Position numbers and translations under genes: made by a program
Notes under the pieces: generated by a model
The model's input: only the letters and a program-made list of their open reading frames with translations
Told to the model about the DNA's origin: nothing
The model's database searches: none
In this document: positions 35,105 through 44,073 of the stretch, piece after piece
Position numbering within the stretch: position 1 is the stretch's first letter
How the letters are laid out: the number at the start of each line of letters is the position of its first letter
NCBI GenBank assembly: GCA_964404255.1
Contig: CAYOJJ010000006.1
Span: forward strand, 1 to 64,000
DNA length: 64,000 nucleotides
Origin: JAFDZW01 sp964404255
GTDB taxonomy: Bacteria; Bacteroidota; Ignavibacteria; Palsa-1295
Reading direction: 5' to 3'

Positions 35105-35992
35105 ATGGAAACCGACGACGTTCCGCGACGAATCATCCAGGCCTACCCGGCCATCTTATTAGTTATTAGTCTCACCACTCTTTCCTGCTCGAAAGAGGAC
35201 GAACCCCGGCAAAGCCCGCCGAAATCCTTAGTAAAGAACGAAGCCCCGAAGCAACCGGTACGTGATAGCAACCTCTATGCTACGTATATACTGAGTGGCT
35301 CGCGCTCGCTCACCGATTTTTTTGCGAAGATCGGACCCGAAAAAAAGAAGATCGTTTTCAAACTAAATCGCCGCGATCTGGCTCACTTGCGCGAAGGCGA
35401 TACGATCATTACCCCCAATGGCAGCGCTAACGAACTCGACTATGCTCCTTTCCCTAAGAGCATAGCGGGGCTGCCGGCAAAGATCATCTTTGTCGATCGT
35501 CGCATTCAGGCCTTTGCAGCATACGATAGCGGCCATCTGGCAAAATGGGGCCCGACGAGCACCGGCAAAAAGAGTACCCCGACTCCGGAAGGATTATACC
35601 ACACCAATTGGAAATCCAAGGAAACCCATAGTACCGTGAACGCTGCCTGGATATTAAAGTGGTGCTTTAATCTCGATTGCCGCGAAGGTATTTCGATGCA
35701 TGAGTATGATTTACCTGGTTATCCGGCAAGCCATAGCTGCGTACGCCTCTTAGCCGAAGATGCCGAATGGGTCTTTAATTGGGCCGAGCAATGGAAGCTT
35801 TCTGCCGATCGCAGTAAAGTAGTAGCAACCGGCACGCCTGTTATTGTGTATAATACCTATGGATATGGTAAGAAACAGCCCTGGAAACAGGTAATAGCCA
35901 ATCCCGCTTCTATCACTGTAAGCGATAGCCTGCTGGCCACGACAGCTAAGCATTGGCTCGCAACCGATAGCACACTGGCTTCAGTGCATTAA
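35105..35992 (+). CDS. L,D-transpeptidase lipoprotein (YkuD fold)
   Basis: A 295-residue predicted lipoprotein (LTTLSC, Cys28) with a proline/serine-rich linker, then a YkuD domain (about 122-290). The catalytic pattern is HEYDLPGYPASHSCVRL with His199, His210 and nucleophile Cys212. L,D-transpeptidases make 3-3 crosslinks in peptidoglycan or attach envelope proteins to it. The usual SHGCVRL is SHSCVRL here: the glycine before the cysteine is serine. It diverges from the T9SS gene across a 210-bp spacer, and the rubredoxin-like gene follows. Confidence 0.85.
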   Translation: METDDVPRRIIQAYPAILLVISLTTLSCSKEDEPRQSPPKSLVKNEAPKQPVRDSNLYATYILSGSRSLTDFFAKIGPEKKKIVFKLNRRDLAHLREGDTIITPNGSANELDYAPFPKSIAGLPAKIIFVDRRIQAFAAYDSGHLAKWGPTSTGKKSTPTPEGLYHTNWKSKETHSTVNAAWILKWCFNLDCREGISMHEYDLPGYPASHSCVRLLAEDAEWVFNWAEQWKLSADRSKVVATGTPVIVYNTYGYGKKQPWKQVIANPASITVSDSLLATTAKHWLATDSTLASVH

Positions 35993-36010
35993 TAAGATCG
36001 TTAGACCACC

Positions 36011-36199
36011 ATGGAAGAGAACAAAGAACATCTTGATATTCAGATACCACCGCCGGAAACCCGCGGTGCAGGAATGGTACTCATCTGGAAGTGTACTAAT
36101 TGCGGTGAAATCTTTCATCTTAATCACACGATCCTTCCCGATACCTGCCCGAATTGCGGGGCCGACCGAAGCTTCTTCGAGCAGGTCATCGAAGATTAA
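36011..36199 (+). CDS. Rubredoxin-like zinc-ribbon protein
   Basis: A 62-residue protein whose core is a rubredoxin-like pair of knuckles: WKCTNCGEIFH and DTCPNCGADRSFFEQV, four cysteines in a CxxC...CxxC spacing. Small proteins of this type bind iron or zinc; in Bacteroidota they are annotated rubredoxin-like or hydrogenase-maturation zinc fingers. Iron-based electron transfer cannot be shown from sequence. The gene starts 18 bp after the L,D-transpeptidase stop and its last 4 bp overlap the convergent hom gene. Confidence 0.8.
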   Translation: MEENKEHLDIQIPPPETRGAGMVLIWKCTNCGEIFHLNHTILPDTCPNCGADRSFFEQVIED

Positions 36200-37218
36200 A
36201 GACGCTCTCGTAAGAGTTCTACTACATCGCTGATCACCGCCGAAGCTGTGGGAAAACTACCGGCGCCTTTACCATAAAGGATTTGCGGGCCCGCATGTTT
36301 GGCGGTGATTTCAAGCGCATTAAATTCATCGCTCGTTGCCGCAAATAAATGTTCGCGCGATATATTGGCCGGTGCGACCGCTGCAACAACCTTTCCGTTC
36401 TTTACCGATGCCTCGGCGATCAGCTTCACCACGTTGCCATGCTGACGTTCGGTAGCAATCGTTTGAGCAGTGATTTCTTCGATGCCTGTCGTTGAAATAT
36501 CTTCCGGCTTGATATGCGAGCCGAACGCATGATAGATCAGCACCGATAATTTCTGTGCCGCATCCTGTCCCGATACATCGAGTGTTGGGTCAGCCTCGAG
36601 AAAACCTTTCTCACGTGCCAGTACGAGAGACTCTTCATAGCTGATACCGGTAGTAGCCATGCTGGTAAGAATAAAATTTGTCGAACCATTGACAATACCC
36701 CTGATGGAGATGATCTCATCACCGGCGCGATGATCGTCCAGCGCTTTTAATACCGGAATACTGCCACAGACAGAAGCACTATAGTGCAAATTCACACCAT
36801 TGCGCTCGGCCAGATTACGAAGCCGTGGCAATTCATGAGCGAGCAATAGTTTGTTTGCAGTAATGACATGCTTGCGTTTTGAAAGCGCTGCCTCGATTAC
36901 GGCTTGTGCTTCATAGCGCCCGCCGATGAGTTCGATCACTACATCGATTACCTCGTTATCGAGAATATCCGAAGGATTAGTTGTTAACTTATCAAGTGGC
37001 AGGTCGCTATCGCGGTCTTTAGCAACGTCGCGGATGCACACGGCTTCGACCGATACATCGATACCGAAGCGCTCGGCAAACTCGCGACGCTTTTCACGGA
37101 TCACTCTCCAAACTCCGCTGCCAACTACCCCAAGCCCGAAGAGGCCAATACGAAGCGGTTCTAATTGTTTGGTGCGAATAGAAGAAGTTGTTGTTGTAGA
37201 AATAGTAGTCGTGCTCAT
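36196..37218 (-). CDS. hom: Homoserine dehydrogenase, short form without ACT domain
   Basis: A 340-residue NAD(P)-dependent enzyme that reduces aspartate semialdehyde to homoserine. The Rossmann motif GLFGLGVVGSGVWRVI starts the protein; VIELIGGRYEAQAVIEAAL, HVITANKLLLAHEL and GIVNGSTNFILTSMA mark the catalytic domain. It stops after about 340 residues, so the C-terminal ACT regulatory domain of the long form, which senses threonine, is absent. It is last in the metX operon, 12 bp after metX, so control would be by the SAM riboswitch instead. Confidence 0.95.
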   Translation of the reverse strand: MSTTTISTTTTSSIRTKQLEPLRIGLFGLGVVGSGVWRVIREKRREFAERFGIDVSVEAVCIRDVAKDRDSDLPLDKLTTNPSDILDNEVIDVVIELIGGRYEAQAVIEAALSKRKHVITANKLLLAHELPRLRNLAERNGVNLHYSASVCGSIPVLKALDDHRAGDEIISIRGIVNGSTNFILTSMATTGISYEESLVLAREKGFLEADPTLDVSGQDAAQKLSVLIYHAFGSHIKPEDISTTGIEEITAQTIATERQHGNVVKLIAEASVKNGKVVAAVAPANISREHLFAATSDEFNALEITAKHAGPQILYGKGAGSFPTASAVISDVVELLRERL

Positions 37219-37230
37219 AAAATTATAGTA

Positions 37231-38253
37231 TTAATAAATGGTAGAGAATGAAGCAGAGGAAAAAGCGAGCGCACTTTGAACGGCGGGAGCAATTAACCCG
37301 GCGACTTCTTGCTGCGCTACAAGAAACGAGTCATGTCCAAAGGGAGCGATAAGCTCCTTGTAGCTGCCTTGTGAAAAAAATTCTGAGAATGCTTTGATCT
37401 CGCTGCTCGGATAAAGAATATCCGAACTGGTACCGATACAAAGCACCGGAGAAGTGATCTTGCTTGCCACAGTAAAATCATAACTTTCCATTGCTTCTGT
37501 CAGTCGCAAATAGCTGTAGGGAGAGAACCGTGCAGCAATCTTTTCTCCCAGATGTTCGAGGTACGATTCAACCTGAAAGATCTCGCCGGTATGCTCGCGG
37601 GCAAAGCGCGATTCAAATTCTTCGCTCGAACGATACGAAAGCATTGCGACCTGACGCGCCAGCTTCATACCACTGATAAACCCTTCTTCACTGTAGCCGG
37701 AAGCAGCAGCCACCTGCTCAATCGTTTTTCTGATAACCGAGCTAAAGCCAATACGCCACGCTGAATGAGACCCGGCAACAGCAAGTGCCACGATCGAAGA
37801 GAAGAAGGCTGGTTCAAGTGCTGTCAGCTCGAATAATATCATAGCTCCCATCGAACCACCGATACCAAGGGCGGCATGTTCGATGCCGAGCGAGCGAAGC
37901 GCGAGTAATTGCGAGCGGGCTATATCGCGAATAGTGATCTTCGGAAAGCTATTGCCGTAGGCTAATCCGGTTGTAGTATTGATAGATTGTGGCCCCGTTG
38001 AACCATAACAGCTTCCGAGGAAATTAAAACAGATCACATAGGCTTCATCGGTATCGATACATTTTTCTTTACCGATCACCTGGGGCCACCACTCGGCGCA
38101 ACTGCTTGCTCCGGTGAGCGCATGAAAGACGAGTACTACATTCGAACGCTCGGCATTGAGCGTGCCATAGGCAGTGTAAGCGATCTCGACATTGGGAAGT
38201 ACTATTCCCGAATCAAGGGTGAGATCGCCGATATTACAACTTCCAGTGCTCAT
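37231..38253 (-). CDS. metX: Homoserine O-acetyltransferase
   Basis: A 340-residue alpha/beta-hydrolase-fold acyltransferase that acetylates homoserine as a step to methionine. Visible are NVVLVFHALTGASSCAEWW, NFLGSCYGSTGPQSIN, the nucleophile elbow GGSMG with Ser134, and the catalytic His in APFGHDSFL; the aspartate is in CIGTSSDILYPSSE. MetX is distinguished from the succinyltransferase MetA by this fold. Its start overlaps the transsulfuration gene stop by 4 nt. Confidence 0.94.
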   Translation of the reverse strand: MSTGSCNIGDLTLDSGIVLPNVEIAYTAYGTLNAERSNVVLVFHALTGASSCAEWWPQVIGKEKCIDTDEAYVICFNFLGSCYGSTGPQSINTTTGLAYGNSFPKITIRDIARSQLLALRSLGIEHAALGIGGSMGAMILFELTALEPAFFSSIVALAVAGSHSAWRIGFSSVIRKTIEQVAAASGYSEEGFISGMKLARQVAMLSYRSSEEFESRFAREHTGEIFQVESYLEHLGEKIAARFSPYSYLRLTEAMESYDFTVASKITSPVLCIGTSSDILYPSSEIKAFSEFFSQGSYKELIAPFGHDSFLVAQQEVAGLIAPAVQSALAFSSASFSTIY

Positions 38254-39437
38254 GCAAAAACCTCTTCGCCTATTTCGGTAAATATTTCCTTCGGTGCCAG
38301 TAATTGCAACGCCTGATCGAGATCGGCAATAAGATCATCGATATGTTCGATGCCGACCGAGATACGAATAATATCGTTAGTGATCCCGGCCTTTGCACGA
38401 AGTATTTCGCCCATCGATGCATGGCTCATGGTTGCAGGATGTTCGATAAGGGATTCCACTCCACCGAGTGATTCAGCTAATGCAAATACTTTTGTTGCTC
38501 CTAATACTGTGTGTGCTTCTGCTATATCGCCTTTAATGCGAAAGCTAATGACTCCCCCGAAGCCCGTGAATAATTCTTTTGCAATGCTGTGTGTCGGGTG
38601 CGATTCAAGACCCGGATAAAATACTTCTTCAATTGCTTCATGCTCAGATAAAAATGCTGCAATGCGATTCGCATTTTCTTCATGCTGGCGCATTCTTACG
38701 CTGAGCGTTTTTACTCCGCGCAGCACCAGCCAGCTATCGAACGAACCTGTCGTTGTGCCAAGGCAATTCGCCAGCCAGTAACATCGATCTCCAAGCTCTG
38801 CTGTTTTTGCGATCACGGCACCACCGATCACATCCGAATGACCATTGAGCCACTTTGTCGTTGAATGGACAACGATATCGGCGCCATGTTCGAATGGCTT
38901 AAAGTTATAGGGCGATAAAAAAGTATTATCGACGCAAACAAGCAGATCGTATTGATGAGCAATGTAGGCAAGCTTCGGCAGATCGACGACACGTAACAAC
39001 GGGTTGCTTGGTGTCTCGATCCACAAGCATTTTGTATTCGATTTGATATGATTGTACAGAGACTCCGGATTACCGAGATCGACGAACGATACTTCCAGTG
39101 TGCCCTGCGAGTGATAGTGGTTGAGTAAGCGTGCCGTACCGCCATAGCAATCGTGCGTACAAATAATATGCGAGCCAGCGGGGAAGTGAGCAAGCACCGT
39201 TGAAATGGCCGACATGCCGGTCGAGACGGCAACGGCACGAGCGCCGCCTTCGAGTTCAGCAAGCACGGTCTCGAGCGTTGCGCGAGTAGGATTGCCGCTG
39301 CGCGTGTAATCATAGCCGGTGCTCAGGCCCGGTGCGCGAAAGCGGAAGTTAGAAGTTTGGTAAAGTGGTGTACCGATACTGCCGTATTCGGAGTCGGTAT
39401 GAGTGGTATGCTGGATAGCAGCCGTTTCGATATGCAT
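38250..39437 (-). CDS. Cys/Met metabolism PLP enzyme (cystathionine gamma-synthase-like)
   Basis: A 395-residue PLP enzyme of the transsulfuration family. It has YTRSGNPTRATLE, the PLP-stacking tyrosine in HDCYGGTARLLNHY, WIETPSNPLLRVVDL, CVDNTFLSPYNFKPF and the Schiff-base lysine K195 in HSTTKWLNGHSDVIGG. It lies first in an operon with metX and hom, so it probably uses O-acetylhomoserine: either with cysteine to make cystathionine or with sulfide to make homocysteine. The sequence does not decide between MetB, MetZ and a gamma-lyase, so no symbol is given. Confidence 0.9.
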   Translation of the reverse strand: MHIETAAIQHTTHTDSEYGSIGTPLYQTSNFRFRAPGLSTGYDYTRSGNPTRATLETVLAELEGGARAVAVSTGMSAISTVLAHFPAGSHIICTHDCYGGTARLLNHYHSQGTLEVSFVDLGNPESLYNHIKSNTKCLWIETPSNPLLRVVDLPKLAYIAHQYDLLVCVDNTFLSPYNFKPFEHGADIVVHSTTKWLNGHSDVIGGAVIAKTAELGDRCYWLANCLGTTTGSFDSWLVLRGVKTLSVRMRQHEENANRIAAFLSEHEAIEEVFYPGLESHPTHSIAKELFTGFGGVISFRIKGDIAEAHTVLGATKVFALAESLGGVESLIEHPATMSHASMGEILRAKAGITNDIIRISVGIEHIDDLIADLDQALQLLAPKEIFTEIGEEVFA

Positions 39438-39551
39438 GGTCGTCCTTTGGTTCTGATCGTTGTAGTAAAGGACTCATCAGAACAGGGCGATAAGCGAAGC
39501 GGCGGTTTTCAGATCGGCTTACTATGCAGGACGCTTGCGATAGGTTTAAAC

Positions 39552-39580
39552 AAAAAACCTATCGGAAAGCGCCGATAGGT
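39552..39580 (-). terminator. Intrinsic terminator of the SAM riboswitch
   Basis: On the minus strand ACCTATCGG (39580-39572) pairs with CCGATAGGT (39565-39557) around a 6-nt loop and is followed by TTTTTT (39557-39552). It stands between the riboswitch aptamer and the first methionine gene, the usual expression platform. A small competing hairpin, ATTCGC / GCGAAT, is seen at 39591-39607. Confidence 0.85.
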
Positions 39581-39621
39581 AACGATCTCGATTCGCACAA
39601 AGCGAATGGATTTTGATCCCC

Positions 39622-39745
39622 GGCTCATCTTTCCTTAAGAAGGGTTGCTTCTCTTGGCAGGATTTAGCACCTGGACTTACAGTCTTTCGACTCTAACGGT
39701 TGCTACAGCTTCTTCGGGCCTGTCCCTCAGCTGTTCTTGATGAGT
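39622..39745 (-). ncRNA. SAM-I riboswitch (S-box leader)
   Basis: The minus strand carries the S-box core: P1 CTCATC pairs with GATGAG at the other end, then P2 with GAGGGACAGGCCC and AGCTGTAGCAACC, P3 with CAGGTGCTAAATCCTGCC, and a P4 hairpin. The conserved AGGTGCTAA and GCAACC elements are intact. S-adenosylmethionine binding favours the downstream terminator, so the transsulfuration gene, metX and hom are shut off when SAM is plentiful. The rest of the 475-bp spacer holds only the 5' region and the next gene's upstream sequence; I see no other gene in it. Confidence 0.9.
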
Positions 39746-39913
39746 AACGCGCTTATAACTCTCATTTGCAAGAAGCAAGTTCCCGTCACTGGTTTGATTA
39801 TTATTCATCCGTTAAAAAAAATGATATGATAGGTGAATCGAATTTGCTGCTTTCGTGTCATTCCGATACCCCCCCGAAAATATAGAAAAAAATCACTAAT
39901 CGTTTTCTCTTAC

Positions 39914-41704
39914 ATGATGTCGAACTTTCGGCGTTCATATCTCTATGTTATAATATTGCTTATCCCGCTGATGGCAAAGCCGCTCCGGGCGCAGGCTCTC
40001 GATAATGCCGGTACGGAATTTTACCTTTCCTTCGGAGCGAACGAAGGTACGGGCGAATCTGAAAATTCATTCCAAGTGTATGTCACCTCTCGTGTTGCGA
40101 CTTCTTGCCATGTGGAAGTACCGTCATTAAAATATTCAAAGAATTTTACTGTTACTCCAGGGGCAATAACGGTCGTCGATCTACCGAATAATTCCTATGG
40201 GAGCACTGTCGAGATCGGTGAAAACGAAAATGAAAAAATTATAAAAGGTCGTAGTGTTCATATAACTTCAATCAATGAAGTTACCGTGTATGGTATAAAC
40301 CATAAGACCTATTCAAGCGATGCTTTTATGGGTATTCCGGTCGATGCGCTCGGGAAGGAATATTTATCGATCTGCTTTCCGACTTCTTCGGCTTCTCCAT
40401 CTGATCCTATTGGTGGTTTTAATAGTGGTACCGCTTCTGAATTTTGGATCACCGCGGTAGAAGATTCGACTGTTGTTACGATCACCCCTTCGGCAAAAAC
40501 ACTCGGCAATCATGCTGCTACAAAAGGATTTAGTCTCACGCTTCAGGCTGGTGATAGTTATCTGGTCGAAGGCGACCCGACTACTTATAATAACGATCTA
40601 ACCAGTTCGCACATCGTTGCAACAAAACCGATCGCCGTTTTTTCCGGACATATCAGGGCTTCGGTCCCGCAATTCTATCTGGACGATCAGCTTGCCTCAA
40701 GCCGCGATCATTTGGTAGAACAGGTGCCGCCGGTCACCGCCTGGGGGGATTCAGCGCTCGTCGTACCATTCGCCTCGTCAAAAACTATCGAACCGGATGT
40801 AGTACGTATCATTTCCGGAGCCGATAGTAATATCATTACGATCGGTTCGAATAAGCTGCAAAAAGTATTTAAGAAAGGCGAGTTCTACGATATTGCAGCA
40901 TTAACCAGTGCAACAGCTATCCATGCCACTAAGCCGATTATGGTTGGCCAATATATGCATACCAGTATAAGGATGTATGGCAATGGCGATCCGGCGTTGG
41001 CACTCTGTTTCCCGGTCGAACAGTACGATACTTCTTATACCTTTATCGCGATCCAGAATAGCGCCTTCACCGATAATTTTATAAACGTCGTTGCTGATTC
41101 GGTCGGTGTCACTACGACAACGCTTGACGGGCGGAGTATTTCGAGAGGTGCGTTTCATCCCATCGCCAATTCAAATTATTATTATGCTCAACTTGATCTT
41201 GATAACTCCTCGAATACGCCAAATGTAGGCCCGGGTGCTCATACGATTCGCAGCGCTACGCCGATCGGCCTTACGGTCTATGGGTTAGGGTCGGTCGATA
41301 GTTATGCTTATACCGGTGGTTCTCGTCTCAGCGATCTTACCTTGCCGGCAGCCATTCAGGATACCGAGTACTGTGGTAAACGCACGATGGAACAATTGCT
41401 CGATCTGAAACTCCCGATCGCTATTTCAGATCCATACCCGAATCCTGCTTATGGATATTCCCAGGCTGTTTCGATCGGCTATATTGCTAATGATGATATA
41501 ACGATCAGTTGGAAGATGAGCGATTCGAAAGGAACATCGGTTCTGCAGGCTCAAACGCTTTCCGTTGAAAAAGGACAGGGAATAATCAGCATACCGCTTT
41601 CCTCATTTCCTTCAAGCGGAGTCTATTACGTTACTATAACAGCAACTAACCCCGCAACTGCAGCAGAACGAGTTGTAACGACGAGTATTACGGTAAAAAA
41701 ATAA
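39914..41704 (+). CDS. IgGFc-binding-like T9SS secreted protein
   Basis: A 596-residue exported protein (ATG ATG at 39914; signal YLYVIILLIPLMAKPLRA). The core (about 30-510) matches the IgGFc-binding domain pattern: GTEFYLSFGANEGTGESENS, VYVTSRVATSCHVEVPSL, HITSINEVTVYGINH, DAFMGIPVDALGKEYLSICF and HIVATKPIAVFSGH. It ends with a T9SS-type sorting domain (PYPNPAYGYSQAVSIGYI, then SSGVYYVTITATNP). It is probably a surface adhesin-like protein. It reads away from the methionine operon. Confidence 0.8.
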   Translation: MMSNFRRSYLYVIILLIPLMAKPLRAQALDNAGTEFYLSFGANEGTGESENSFQVYVTSRVATSCHVEVPSLKYSKNFTVTPGAITVVDLPNNSYGSTVEIGENENEKIIKGRSVHITSINEVTVYGINHKTYSSDAFMGIPVDALGKEYLSICFPTSSASPSDPIGGFNSGTASEFWITAVEDSTVVTITPSAKTLGNHAATKGFSLTLQAGDSYLVEGDPTTYNNDLTSSHIVATKPIAVFSGHIRASVPQFYLDDQLASSRDHLVEQVPPVTAWGDSALVVPFASSKTIEPDVVRIISGADSNIITIGSNKLQKVFKKGEFYDIAALTSATAIHATKPIMVGQYMHTSIRMYGNGDPALALCFPVEQYDTSYTFIAIQNSAFTDNFINVVADSVGVTTTTLDGRSISRGAFHPIANSNYYYAQLDLDNSSNTPNVGPGAHTIRSATPIGLTVYGLGSVDSYAYTGGSRLSDLTLPAAIQDTEYCGKRTMEQLLDLKLPIAISDPYPNPAYGYSQAVSIGYIANDDITISWKMSDSKGTSVLQAQTLSVEKGQGIISIPLSSFPSSGVYYVTITATNPATAAERVVTTSITVKK

Positions 41705-41812
41705 CGGTATTAAGATTCTCCCTGTGCCAATGGACGCAAGGTGTATTAAATAACTTGTACTTGCAGATGTATATAGCAGAATCTTTATTTTGATCGTTAT
41801 GTCTTTGTTATA

Positions 41813-42268
41813 ATGGTATCGATTTCAGAGATTGTTGCTCAATTACGACAAAAAGGGATTACTCTTAAGGCCGATGCACCTTCTCTTGGGAGGTATGGAA
41901 ATAGCCGTGAATCTTCAGCGCGGTTGATAGACCTGATAATTAATGGAGAGAAGCGCGCTACGACAAGCTTATGGTGGTCTTATGAAGTGGAAGGTGAGCC
42001 GCTTGCTACTGCCGGTACAATAGAGATCGTTCTCGATTGGGATGAACGTCCTGTTGCAATACTGCGATACATGGACGTATTCGTTGTTCCGTTCAACGAG
42101 GTAACGGCAGACTATGCGTTTGCCGAAGGGGAAAACGATAGGTCGTTAGAACAATGGCGCAAAAGCCACTGGGAGTTCTTTAGAAAAGAATGTCAGGGAA
42201 TAAACCGCCTTCCGACGGACGATATGCCGGTCGTTTGTGTAAGATTTGAATTGGTTGAAGTACTATAA
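41813..42268 (+). CDS. ASCH-domain protein
   Basis: A 151-residue protein with the ASCH fold, a PUA-related RNA-binding-type barrel. Visible are LIDLIINGEKRATTSLWWSY with the conserved GxKxxT, then IEIVLDWDERPVAILRYMDV, DYAFAEGENDRSLEQWRKSHWEFF and VVCVRFELVEV. Relatives of the YqfB group hydrolyse modified nucleosides; others have no known activity. The ligand is not identified. It lies 108 bp after the T9SS protein and converges on the desaturase. Confidence 0.85.
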   Translation: MVSISEIVAQLRQKGITLKADAPSLGRYGNSRESSARLIDLIINGEKRATTSLWWSYEVEGEPLATAGTIEIVLDWDERPVAILRYMDVFVVPFNEVTADYAFAEGENDRSLEQWRKSHWEFFRKECQGINRLPTDDMPVVCVRFELVEVL

Positions 42269-42281
42269 AATAATACCCGTA

Positions 42282-43145
42282 TTATTTTGCTTGGGCGAGC
42301 CGAGCAAGGCGCATCGATTTTGTGCGTTTGCTTTTTGCAAATAATCCGAGGATATAATTCCTGAACATGTAGCTCCAGAAGCCGCTCTCGTTTAATGAGG
42401 GATCGATGAGGTGTTCGATCTTCTTATGGGCTTCCGGCAATTCGCTCCAATGAATGCTGGCGCGAATATGATGAATGGTATGATAACCGTTATTAAAAAG
42501 CATTTGGTTAGTCCAGCCCAGGAAATTACGGGAGTGGCTGTACTCGGATTCCTCATCGGCATGGACGTGCTGGACGTAATTGAAAATCATAATCATGTAG
42601 AGCGCAAATTGCTGCGGCACCACTACAAAGAGCAAGGCCTTTTGCCAATCGATTAACAGCAAGCCAATTACATACGCAGCAAGCACGACATACTGCATCA
42701 GATACAGAAAGAAATCGGTCTTATTCGTGCGGCGAAGTTCGCCGAGATAGGCATAGATCGGTGTTTGCTGGAAATAGCTGCTGATCGTAGGGTAGGAGAG
42801 CAGGGTAATAAGATTATTCTTTTCGCTGTAGCGGTAGGTGATCGTGTAGTCCCCGTCTTTATTATTAAGCTTATGGTGATTTTTGTTATGGGTCGGGATC
42901 CATCCGAAAGCCGGAAAGCCATAGAACAGTGTCAGCCAGTAATCGGTAAGAACATTGAGCCACTTGGCTTTCCAGATCGAGACGTGATTATGATTATGAG
43001 CAATAACGGCCGTAGCAACAGCAAGGTAGAGGCTTAGCAGAAACAGAAAAATATTAAAGCTCGGAAGCGACCATTGGATAATTAAGGTCGCAGTCGTAAC
43101 AACCATATAACACAGCGTGCGAATGTCAGCCTTGTATTTTAACAT
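42282..43145 (-). CDS. Membrane fatty-acid desaturase/hydroxylase
   Basis: A 287-residue membrane diiron enzyme. The histidine boxes are HNHNHVS, HNKNHH and HTIHHIR, with hydrophobic segments between (TLIIQWSLPSFNIFLFLLSL, FFLYLMQYVVLAAYVIGLLL). The HNHNH box falls after the first membrane pair. It inserts double bonds or hydroxyls in fatty acyl chains or related lipids at the inner membrane; acyl specificity cannot be read. The gene is monocistronic with no close neighbour on its strand. Confidence 0.9.
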   Translation of the reverse strand: MLKYKADIRTLCYMVVTTATLIIQWSLPSFNIFLFLLSLYLAVATAVIAHNHNHVSIWKAKWLNVLTDYWLTLFYGFPAFGWIPTHNKNHHKLNNKDGDYTITYRYSEKNNLITLLSYPTISSYFQQTPIYAYLGELRRTNKTDFFLYLMQYVVLAAYVIGLLLIDWQKALLFVVVPQQFALYMIMIFNYVQHVHADEESEYSHSRNFLGWTNQMLFNNGYHTIHHIRASIHWSELPEAHKKIEHLIDPSLNESGFWSYMFRNYILGLFAKSKRTKSMRLARLAQAK

Positions 43146-43231
43146 ACCTGGTAATAGAAGAAGAGATAAACGTCCAACACACTATGGCTAACCCGCTCCC
43201 AAAGTGCCTTATTGCTACATAAAACCCCGTC

Positions 43232-43996
43232 TCAAAGTTTCCCGAAGTAAATGTTAGTACAATAATCGAACCGGACGAGGCCATTGACCTGATGCTCGGT
43301 AAAGATCCGGGTAAGCTCGTTCTTCATAGTTTTATATCGGTCGCCTTCAAGCGAGACATAGGAGGAAGAGAACGCCCGACCGAGCAGCCCTTCCAGAGTA
43401 AAATCCTGATGATTGGCAAGGGTTGCTTTTGAATACTTGCCGGCAAAAAGTATATCGATACGTTCGGCAATATTATTACCGACCCGGCTTACTTCTAAAT
43501 AATCGGTGCCATAGGTTCTCAGAGCATTCTCATAAGCGCGAAGAAATGGTGTCGTGTCGAGTTCTCGGTCGTTCCAGATAAGCGCTACCCATCCGCCGGG
43601 CTTGAGTATCCGTGAGAATTCTTTGCGGCAATTTGCAGCATCGAACCAATGGAAGGCCTGTGCGCAGGTGATAAGATCGATACTCGCATCTGCAAGCGTG
43701 GTTGCTTCAGCTGAAGCATCGACACTGTGAAGATTTGGGAAAGCAGCGAGCATAGTCTCAGCCGCTTCACGCATTGGGCCGTTGGGTTCGATGGCATAGA
43801 CTTCATTGCCATTCTTTACTAATAGCTCGGTAAAAATGCCGGTGCCGGAGCCGACATCGGCCACCACCCATGATGAATTAAAGTCGATCTCTTGTGAAAG
43901 CAGCGGCAGTAATTCACTCGGGTAACCCGGGCGGTACTTAATGTAATTTTCTACGCGATCGGAAAAACGCTGGGTGGAATTGAGGTCAGTGTTCAT
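43232..43996 (-). CDS. Class I SAM-dependent methyltransferase
   Basis: A 254-residue methyltransferase. Motif I VVADVGSGTGIFTELLVKNG and the acidic motif YAIEPNGPM, then SIDLITCAQAFHWFD and EFSRILKPGGWVALIWNDRE, are the Methyltransf_11/25 signature. The N-terminal FSDRVENYIKYRPGYP is common in putative small-molecule methyltransferases (the Tam-like group). Its ligand is not shown. It reads into a region ending near the desaturase gene. Confidence 0.88.
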   Translation of the reverse strand: MNTDLNSTQRFSDRVENYIKYRPGYPSELLPLLSQEIDFNSSWVVADVGSGTGIFTELLVKNGNEVYAIEPNGPMREAAETMLAAFPNLHSVDASAEATTLADASIDLITCAQAFHWFDAANCRKEFSRILKPGGWVALIWNDRELDTTPFLRAYENALRTYGTDYLEVSRVGNNIAERIDILFAGKYSKATLANHQDFTLEGLLGRAFSSSYVSLEGDRYKTMKNELTRIFTEHQVNGLVRFDYCTNIYFGKL

Positions 43997-44010
43997 GAGT
44001 AGAATATTCT

Positions 44011-44050
44011 AAAAAGAAAAAGACCTGCAAGCCGGGTAGCTTGCAGGTCT
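44011..44050 (-). terminator. Intrinsic terminator of clpX
   Basis: A perfect 12-bp stem, AGACCTGCAAGC (44021-44032) with GCTTGCAGGTCT (44039-44050) and a 6-nt loop. On the minus strand TTTTCTTTTT follows. It lies 23 bp after the clpX stop. Confidence 0.9.
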
Positions 44051-44073
44051 TTAGAATAATGCTTCATAAGCGG

